From: a virus
Direction: 5' to 3' (one strand)
Virus record (IMG/VR): IMGVR_UViG_3300009506_000022
Location: 34,007 to 98,006 of that record
DNA: 64,000 nucleotides
A program made the translations under genes and the position numbers. Position 1 is the stretch's first letter. The number at the start of each line of letters is the position of its first letter. Below, piece by piece: positions 58,425 through 64,000 of this stretch. The notes below the pieces were generated by a model. It saw nothing but the letters and a program-made list of their open reading frames with translations. It searched no databases and had not been told where the DNA came from.

Positions 58425-59804
58425 ATGACAAGAGAAAAAAAAGAGAGACGATATAGAAAGATCCGCGTTGGGTTATGGACGGATTCGCGCTACAGATCTT
58501 TACCAAAAACAGAGCCAAGCGCACGTCATCTCTATTGGTTTTTGAGAACTGGACCGCACACAACAATGATTCCAGGTGTGTTTCAAGCTCGAGCTCCAGG
58601 TCTTGCTGATGAACTTGGGTGGGAGACCCAAGAGTTCAAAACATGTTTTGAAGAGTTGATTGAAAGCCAACTTGCTTTTGCTGATTGGGATGAAGGCCTT
58701 GTTTTTCTTCCAGACGTAATTGTCGATGAGCAACCTCGTTCTGTAAATCAGATCGAAGGTTGGCGTATTTTTTGGTTAGAATTTCCTAGCTGCGATCTAA
58801 AAAAACGCATCCACAGACACTTCGATGAATATTTCAAAAAAGGACCAAGGTCATATTTATCAATATTTCTCGACATTTTTGGAAGAATTGATAACGAATC
58901 AAAAAAGAAACAAGAAAGAACACAATTGTGCGATGACACTTCTCTTGAAAGAACAACCAATTTCGTTCAGGAAGAAACGAAAAAGAAATCGGGTTTAACA
59001 GTTAACAGTAAACAGTTAACAGTAAACAGTGAGTACTCTAACGAGTTTATACACACAAGAAATCAAAAAGAATCGATAACGAAACAAGAAAGAACACAAT
59101 TGTGTAGCAACACTAATGAACAAGTTGTTCGAGGAAGGAAATTGGATCCCTCGGCTTTGAGAAAAAAGAAGAATGAAGCGAACAAAAAAAAGAAGGGGTT
59201 GAATAAAAAAGGAAAGGAAACCATTCATCTTCCTGATAGCGATCTGTTTTGTTTGCCAGAAAAAGAAAAGCAAAAGATTCTTGATTTGTTGGAATCAAAA
59301 AACGATGAGGATGAAAAAAAGAGACGATTTTATCTCGATGAGCTTCAACAACTGGTTTTAGATGCTTATAGCGTTGCGAAGAAAAATCATACTGGGAATG
59401 GTTATCATAGGCTTGGTAAACATGGCAAAGAAGCGGCTCGAAAAATTGGCATTGGGTGCCTAGCATATAATCTGACACCTAAAGATTTGATTGTTTATTG
59501 GGCGAAAAATCATTGGACAAAAATGAGTTTTCCAACACTTCTTTTTGTTTCTAGCGAAAAAAATATAGAAACGGCTGCTGCTGAACTTTCGGGTTCTAAT
59601 AGAAAAAAGAAAGGATACGTTCCAGTCAATGAAAGATTTGAAGATGATTCTGTCGACGATTTCGAAGAATTACAACTTCTTGCCGAAAAAAGAGATCGAG
59701 AAGTTAGAGAAGCAAAAACAGAGAGAACAGAGAATGGAGCGGCTGGAAAGATCGGGGATACTAAACGTATTACCCGAGGACGACGTAAAAATGCTGGTAA
59801 CTAA
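58425..59804 (+). CDS. replication initiator protein
   Basis: 459 residues. The N-terminal 130 residues (YRKIRVGLWTDSRYRSLPKT, ARHLYWFLRTGPHTT, LADELGWETQEFKTCFEELI, ADWDEGLVFLPDVIVDEQ) match N-terminal domains of phage replication initiators that bind the origin. A low-complexity, Lys/Asn-rich middle (about 165-270) is encoded by iteron DNA. A helical C-terminus could bind the helicase loader, whose gene overlaps the 3' end. The layout parallels lambda O. Confidence 0.8.
   Translation: MTREKKERRYRKIRVGLWTDSRYRSLPKTEPSARHLYWFLRTGPHTTMIPGVFQARAPGLADELGWETQEFKTCFEELIESQLAFADWDEGLVFLPDVIVDEQPRSVNQIEGWRIFWLEFPSCDLKKRIHRHFDEYFKKGPRSYLSIFLDIFGRIDNESKKKQERTQLCDDTSLERTTNFVQEETKKKSGLTVNSKQLTVNSEYSNEFIHTRNQKESITKQERTQLCSNTNEQVVRGRKLDPSALRKKKNEANKKKKGLNKKGKETIHLPDSDLFCLPEKEKQKILDLLESKNDEDEKKRRFYLDELQQLVLDAYSVAKKNHTGNGYHRLGKHGKEAARKIGIGCLAYNLTPKDLIVYWAKNHWTKMSFPTLLFVSSEKNIETAAAELSGSNRKKKGYVPVNERFEDDSVDDFEELQLLAEKRDREVREAKTERTENGAAGKIGDTKRITRGRRKNAGN
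58886..59104. other. probable replication origin inside initiator gene
   Basis: Two direct repeats (58886-58931 and 59070-59104) share a 24-nt identical core ending in the palindrome CACAATTGTG, and flank five tandem 7-bp iterons (58997-59031). The whole stretch is AT-rich and codes for the low-complexity middle of the initiator. This is the arrangement of lambda-type origins; function is inferred. Confidence 0.7.
58997..59031 (+). repeat. five tandem 7-bp iterons
   Basis: AACAGTT AACAGTA AACAGTT AACAGTA AACAGTG run without gaps. Alternately viewed as a 14-bp unit repeated 2.4 times. Translated, they give two copies of LTVNS. Iterons are usual binding sites for an initiator protein. Confidence 0.92.
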
Positions 59805-60246
59805 CGAAACAAAAAAATGGAAGCCAATTGTTGTTGTGGAAATGTGGCTGAAGACAGATTTTCCTTTTTTGGTTTTGCTTGGTGTTTCTGGGGGTGGAAA
59901 AACTGTAGCTTCTGGATACATGATTTCTATGGTTGGTGGACTCTATGTTCATACGAGAAGTATGGAGCGTTATTTCGCGTCTAGTTTTGGAGAACCTTTA
60001 GATAAACAGCAAAGCATAAAAATGGCTCGATACGCTGTGATTGATGATCTTGATACAGAAGATAATCACGAGAAATTTCAAGGCGCGCTTTATGAAGTGA
60101 TTGATTCACGCCAAAGCAAAAAAACGATTCTTACTAGCAATTTGAACAGAAAGGGGTTTAATGAGGTTTATAATGATGTTCGTCTACAACGTAGACTGGA
60201 GCGAGCAAAGTTTGTGGTTGTGAAGGATGTCAACAAGAAGTCATAA
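59734..60246 (+). CDS. DnaC-like helicase loader ATPase
   Basis: 170 residues from ATG 59734; other starts at 59629 and 59791 are possible and the overlap with the initiator varies accordingly. 59734 keeps the RLERSGIL segment that typically begins such loaders. AAA+ motifs: Walker A LLGVSGGGKT (about 48-57), Walker B YAVIDDLDTED, sensor 1 KTILTSNLN and an arginine-rich VRLQRRLERA with putative arginine fingers. It would load the replicative helicase at the origin. Partner of the upstream initiator, like lambda P beside O. Confidence 0.85.
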   Translation: MERLERSGILNVLPEDDVKMLVTNETKKWKPIVVVEMWLKTDFPFLVLLGVSGGGKTVASGYMISMVGGLYVHTRSMERYFASSFGEPLDKQQSIKMARYAVIDDLDTEDNHEKFQGALYEVIDSRQSKKTILTSNLNRKGFNEVYNDVRLQRRLERAKFVVVKDVNKKS

Positions 60247-60703
60247 ATTTATTCATTTTTTAGATCCTAATAGTAAGACAAAAGATACTATTTTCAGATC
60301 TGTTTTGTGTAATAAGAGAACAATTTTTTTAGAATATGAAACACAAAAAAAAAGAGCTAGACCAAGAAGAAAAAACGCAATCGATGACACTATTAGGTTG
60401 GGGTTTGATTTCAAAGGGTTTGATCAAGGTTATTACACAAAAGATAAAAACAAAGTGACATGTAAAAATTGTAAAATGATGATGGAAGGTAAAAAGAAGA
60501 GTTGGAAATTAGAAGAGGATTTTTGGAATCCTATTTTTGTTGGAACTATAAAAGCTGGTGGATGGATAGTTGTTGGTGTTGATGGCGTTCAAAAGATGTT
60601 TCCTGGCGCGAGTAGAAAGAATCACGAAACAGCAAAAGAGATGGTTCGAAAACACAACCAAAAAATAATAAGCGACTATAACGCAAAAAGAGCTAAGGGG
60701 TAA
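60227..60703 (+). CDS. hypothetical protein (158 aa)
   Basis: ATG overlaps the end of the loader gene by 20 nt. Basic protein with a CKNC pair (residues about 79-82) and IVVGVDGVQKMFPGASRKNH in the C-terminal part. No recognised family; in the replication operon. Confidence 0.65.
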   Translation: MSTRSHKFIHFLDPNSKTKDTIFRSVLCNKRTIFLEYETQKKRARPRRKNAIDDTIRLGFDFKGFDQGYYTKDKNKVTCKNCKMMMEGKKKSWKLEEDFWNPIFVGTIKAGGWIVVGVDGVQKMFPGASRKNHETAKEMVRKHNQKIISDYNAKRAKG

Positions 60704-60705
60704 AA

Positions 60706-61314
60706 ATGGAAATGGATATAAAATATAAACCAGAGATGGTTTTGAGAAGAGGGCCTAAGTCGTGGCAAGAAGATCCTCGATTCAAATATCTTTATTTAGA
60801 TACGATACGAGGTGTTGTTGCGGCAACCAATTTGGCTATGTTGGTTGAAATTCCAGTCACCATTTTATCTAGAGATGTTTCAGGATATATACAGCCAGAA
60901 GCTATCGAAAGAGCTCGCGAACGCGCCAAACAGCTTGGTAAAACAAAAATGTTTATCAAGGCGATGAAGACCAAGTTGGTTGTTGGGGACACGAGTTTTG
61001 AAAGGCCGCCTTTGGAAATGGGATATCCAGACTATAGAAAAGAGGTTTTTTCAAAATTGCCATCAATAAAAGACTCTATTATTTTCGGTGTTGATTTTGG
61101 ATTTGTCGAACGATTACGCGAGTCTCTTGGTGTTGATGTCAATAAACATTCAGAGTTGTTTTTTGCTTTTGATCCAAAAGGGGTAAGGAACCCAGAAGGT
61201 GGATATGAAGATACGATAAGGGTTTTTCTTCAGACGAAAACAAAAAGCCAGGAAGTTGCGGTTATCATGCCGAGAAGGTGGTTTAATAACAATCCAAATG
61301 CTGGCGATTATTAG
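60706..61314 (+). CDS. sliding-clamp-like (DnaN-like) protein
   Basis: 202 residues after AAGGGG. GVVAATNLAMLVEIPVTI, GYIQPEAIERARERAKQLGK and FERPPLEMGYPDYRKEVFSKL resemble the strands of bacterial beta clamps, including the proline-rich YPDYR turn. It is about half of DnaN (~370 aa), so it might form a clamp with more subunits, a mediator, or an inactive derivative. Next to the polymerase and loader genes, which fits a processivity role. Moderate confidence. Confidence 0.6.
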   Translation: MEMDIKYKPEMVLRRGPKSWQEDPRFKYLYLDTIRGVVAATNLAMLVEIPVTILSRDVSGYIQPEAIERARERAKQLGKTKMFIKAMKTKLVVGDTSFERPPLEMGYPDYRKEVFSKLPSIKDSIIFGVDFGFVERLRESLGVDVNKHSELFFAFDPKGVRNPEGGYEDTIRVFLQTKTKSQEVAVIMPRRWFNNNPNAGDY

Positions 61315-61347
61315 AAACAAAACCTTTTTGAAAGTTGTGAGAAAAAA

Positions 61348-61794
61348 ATGAAAGCTTTGACACTTTGGAGACCATGGCCAGCTGCGATATTCTTTTTTAG
61401 CGATAAGTATTGGAAGGATATCGAGAATCGACCATATAGGCCGCCACAATCTGTGATCGGTCAACGTATTGCGATCCATGCTGGTAAAAGACTTGACAAA
61501 GAAGCTTTTGATCAATGGCTAGAGATAATGAAACCGAACATTCTTTCTACGGTTGTTTTTCTCGAGTCGTGGAAAGAGATTAGTGAGATGGAAGGAATAA
61601 TTGGAACAGTTGTTATTGATAGTGTTTGTAAACCAGAAGAGACAGATAGTCAGTGGGCTTCTGGGCCAGTATGTTTGAAGCTGAGGGATAGAAGGCATCT
61701 AAAGGCTCCAATTCCATGTAAGGGGAAACAAGGTTATTGGAATGTCCCTTTGGAGATTGAGCATTTGATAAAGAGGCGAGAAGTGCAAAAATGA
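61348..61794 (+). CDS. ASCH domain protein
   Basis: 148 residues. KALTLWRPWPAAIFFFSDKY, KDIENRPYRPPQSVIGQRIA, IHAGKRLD and GIIGTVVIDSVCKPEETDSQ are the hallmarks of ASCH (PUA-like) domains, which bind RNA or modified bases. Common in phages near replication or metabolism genes. Function unknown. Its stop overlaps the next start. Confidence 0.87.
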   Translation: MKALTLWRPWPAAIFFFSDKYWKDIENRPYRPPQSVIGQRIAIHAGKRLDKEAFDQWLEIMKPNILSTVVFLESWKEISEMEGIIGTVVIDSVCKPEETDSQWASGPVCLKLRDRRHLKAPIPCKGKQGYWNVPLEIEHLIKRREVQK

Positions 61795-62525
61795 AAGCGC
61801 CGAGTTGCATAGGTTACTACGAAGCTGGCGATGATCAGTGTGATGGCGCTCAATACAAACACAAATCAAAACCGTGTTTGATGCGTTCGCATTGTAGGAA
61901 GATTCAAAAGTATCGGGTTAGAGAAAAAAACAAAATAAATGAACTTCTTACAGATCAACCTGTTAGCGAAATTGAGAGATTTATAAAACATATTGATGAT
62001 GGCGGAACCATCGATAGTTTTGTCCATGGAAGATTAGCAAAAACAAAGATTGCAATGAGACAAAAACAAAACACTCAAGAGTGTTGGAGTCTATATAGGC
62101 ATTTTGAAAATCAGATGTCTGATAGGTTTGGAGAAAGTCTATTGGCAAATAGGCTTTGTGTTGGGAATCAAGATTTGGTTGTGTTTCTTGAAGGAACTTT
62201 TTATCCAGTGGACCGAACGAACAATAGGGTTGCTTATGTGCTTTGGTATTGCAAAACAAAAAAAGGATATGACACTTTAATTTGCAAGATATTCTTTCGT
62301 TCTCGTTCGAACTCATTAGATATTAGTATTCCTATTGATATAAAAACTTTATCAGAAGTGTTTAGCGATATTACTCTAAGGAAAATAAAGGCAATTCCTA
62401 TAGAGCAAGGGTTGTTGAAAACAACATTCAAAAGATTGGATTACGAAGGTGTCGGGTTGACAGTTGGTTGCTTGAAACGGCTTGTTGACCGCAATGTTCT
62501 AAAACTTCCGAGGAAAAAATTATGA
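61791..62525 (+). CDS. hypothetical protein with N-terminal cysteines (244 aa)
   Basis: Overlaps the ASCH gene by 4 nt. The N-terminus has four cysteines (CIGYYEAGDDQCDG, CLMRSHC) that may bind zinc; the rest is alpha/beta with a helical C-terminus (VGCLKRLVDRNVLKLPRKK). No family recognised. Part of the replication operon. Confidence 0.65.
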   Translation: MKAPSCIGYYEAGDDQCDGAQYKHKSKPCLMRSHCRKIQKYRVREKNKINELLTDQPVSEIERFIKHIDDGGTIDSFVHGRLAKTKIAMRQKQNTQECWSLYRHFENQMSDRFGESLLANRLCVGNQDLVVFLEGTFYPVDRTNNRVAYVLWYCKTKKGYDTLICKIFFRSRSNSLDISIPIDIKTLSEVFSDITLRKIKAIPIEQGLLKTTFKRLDYEGVGLTVGCLKRLVDRNVLKLPRKKL

Positions 62526-63019
62526 GTAAAAGAGTGATAAAAACAGAGGGTGGAGAAACCATATCTCTTTCTGGTCAGAAAAAGAAGCTTTGTGGGTGTG
62601 GGAGACCAGCAACTCGATATTGCGATTTTCCAAGATACGGAATGTTATCTGGAACCATTGATCGTGAAACTGGAAGGATCGCTTCTGTTGGTCAACATAC
62701 AACAGTGTTATGTGCAAAACCTTTATGCGATCAATGCACGGTTGAACAACCAAACGATAAGGATTTTTGCTATCAACACTCGCAACAACTGAAGCGAATG
62801 ATAGAAAGTGCAAACTCTTTTGAGCCAGATTATCAGGCGGTTCAGAAAGGCGACAAAGATAGAGAGCTGGAGGAACTTATTCGGTGTTCGAATACATCGA
62901 TTTGTAACTGCGAACATTGTTGTGAAATGTTCAAGTTACATGGTGGTGGGTTTTGTGATGAGCATAGAGAAAAAGCAAATCAGATCTTGGAATATTTGAA
63001 AGGGTTAGATGCCAAATAA
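62522..63019 (+). CDS. cysteine/histidine-rich zinc-binding protein (165 aa)
   Basis: Several metal-ligand groups: CGCGRPATRYC, CAKPLCDQC, CYQH and CNCEHCCEMF ... FCDEH. Probably two zinc sites or treble clefs. DNA-binding or adaptor role possible. Overlaps the previous gene and the polymerase start. Confidence 0.68.
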   Translation: MSKRVIKTEGGETISLSGQKKKLCGCGRPATRYCDFPRYGMLSGTIDRETGRIASVGQHTTVLCAKPLCDQCTVEQPNDKDFCYQHSQQLKRMIESANSFEPDYQAVQKGDKDRELEELIRCSNTSICNCEHCCEMFKLHGGGFCDEHREKANQILEYLKGLDAK

Positions 63020-63455
63020 ACCAAAAGAGGATTTTGTTCATCTACACTGCCATAGCGATATGAGTCAGCTTGATGGTTGCGCGCGCGTAGAGGAATATGT
63101 GAAAGCTGCGGCTGAACGTGGGGCTCCAGCTGTAGCGCTTACGGATCATGGAACTATGAGGGGTGCTTACGAGCTTGCAAAGCAATGCAAAAAATATGGC
63201 GTGAAACCGATATTTGGGATTGAGTTCTATGTTTGTGATGACATGCATCTAAAAGGAACTGGAAAGAAGAGGAGAAAGAAAGGGGAAGAAGAGCAAGAAA
63301 GTCTTTTCAAGACAGATTTGTCAACTCTAGAAGAGAAAGCATCATCGCGAAAAACGACACATCTAACAGCATGGGCTTTGGATAACGAGGGTTTGAAAAA
63401 CTTATATCGATTGAAGGATATTACTATCGTCCAAGGATCGATCTGGATACTTTGA
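63009..63455 (+). CDS. dnaE: DNA polymerase III alpha-type (DnaE), N-terminal part
   Basis: The start of a DnaE-family polymerase: PHP domain with FVHLHCHSDMSQLDG (metal-binding His11, His13, His15), ALTDHGTMRGAYEL, GVKPIFGIEFYVCDD and HLTAWALDNEGLKNLYRL. A Lys/Glu-rich insert (about 80-115) is unusual. The frame then stops at 63455, while the PHP sequence resumes in the -1 frame near 63410, so the gene carries a frameshift. Confidence 0.85.
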   Translation: MPNKPKEDFVHLHCHSDMSQLDGCARVEEYVKAAAERGAPAVALTDHGTMRGAYELAKQCKKYGVKPIFGIEFYVCDDMHLKGTGKKRRKKGEEEQESLFKTDLSTLEEKASSRKTTHLTAWALDNEGLKNLYRLKDITIVQGSIWIL

Positions 63456-64000
63456 TCGAACATAACAAAGGGATTGCGGTTGGTTCTGGGTGTGCTGGTT
63501 CTGTGTTGAACGATGCTGTGTTGAAAAAGGATAAACCTCGTCTCGATACAGTGATGGGAAAGCTTGTAGATACGTTTGGCAATCGTTTTTATATCGAGTT
63601 TATGCCTCATATCTTAGAGAATAAAGAACAAATTAGATGTAACGAATACGCATCTGATATTGCAGATTTGCTTCAAAATAAATCCATTCCGATTGCAACT
63701 CAAGATGCTCATTATTTAGAATATGATGCAACAGAACATCACAACGTCTTGTTGGCAATGCAAACACAGGATGTTTTGAGCAACAAAGAAAGGTTTGCTT
63801 TTAGCCAAGAGCCATTTGATTTCAAAACAAGCGATGAGATGAGAACGTTGTTTTTGGAGAATCATCGATGGATTGGCGAAAAGTATATTCAAAGATTACT
63901 TCATGGAACGCTTCATCTTGCTGAAAGATGTACAGCGGAAATAGAAATAGATCCGCTGAAAGGGTTGCTTCCAAAGGTTGAGGTTCCAGAGATTCATCGA
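63386..64000 (+). CDS. dnaE: DnaE continuation in shifted frame, cut by window end
   Basis: This open frame has no start codon of its own and continues the polymerase: IEGYYYRPRIDLDTLIEHNK, GIAVGSGCAGSVLND, GNRFYIEFMPHILENKEQ, PIATQDAHYLEYDATEHHN and SDEMRTLFLEN match the rest of the PHP region. Relative to cellular DnaE about 5-8 residues are missing at the junction, so the break is a short deletion plus frame change. It may be an assembly error or a genuine mutation. The frame is open to the end of the window. Confidence 0.82.

Noticed and set aside
58997-59031. Tandem short repeats considered as CRISPR
   Set aside because: Units are 7 bp without spacers and lie within a coding frame; they fit iterons.

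Overview
The window is a 64 kb piece of a tailed-phage (or prophage) genome. Every gene I can support reads on the + strand. Genes are tightly packed with many ATGA/TGATG overlaps, base composition is moderately AT-rich by eye, and I see no tRNA, rRNA, IS element or CRISPR array. A tail sheath, a tail tube, a TP901-type tape measure and a gpD/gpV/gp25-like/gpJ/gpI baseplate set show a contractile-tail (myovirus-like) particle. The host cannot be named. An M15-type endolysin and genes with secretion signals fit a bacterial host. There is no large integrase and only a short serine resolvase, so lifestyle is open.

Layout. 1-7.1 kb: small, mostly unrecognised genes, several with cysteine pairs, around a DUF1643 protein, a UvrD/PcrA-like helicase, an XRE regulator and a SLOG (DUF2493) protein. 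7.1-8.2 kb: a monocistronic unit of unknown function with its own promoter and terminator. 8.2-13.8 kb: accessory genes behind two matching promoters, including an exported HEXXH metalloprotease-like protein, a serine recombinase and an MT-A70 methyltransferase. 13.8-28 kb: packaging and head genes: papain-like protease, TerS, TerL, portal, SPP1-gp7-like minor head protein, a 1376-residue fusion of two adenine methyltransferases to an XkdF-type prohead protease, a scaffold candidate and the major capsid protein. 28-37 kb: fibre-like proteins, an exported GH16-like glycanase and connector genes. 37.8-54.3 kb: sheath, tube, tail assembly chaperones with a programmed -1 frameshift, tape measure, baseplate and a beta-helix fibre. 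54.3-56.4 kb: endolysin and lysis cassette closed by two terminators. 56.4-64 kb: replication module: SF2 helicase, winged-helix protein, initiator with internal iterons (probable origin), DnaC-like loader, sliding-clamp-like protein, ASCH protein, and a DnaE-type polymerase broken by a frameshift and cut by the window end.

Most notable: (1) the methyltransferase-methyltransferase-LigD-like-XkdF protease fusion in the head operon; (2) a textbook -1 frameshift signal in the tail chaperone gene; (3) lambda-like iterons inside the initiator gene; (4) an intact papain-like protease beside the terminase genes; (5) exported GH16-like and zincin-like proteins; (6) paired promoters whose start codons lie at the expected transcription start; (7) a hairpin that buries the small-terminase start codon.
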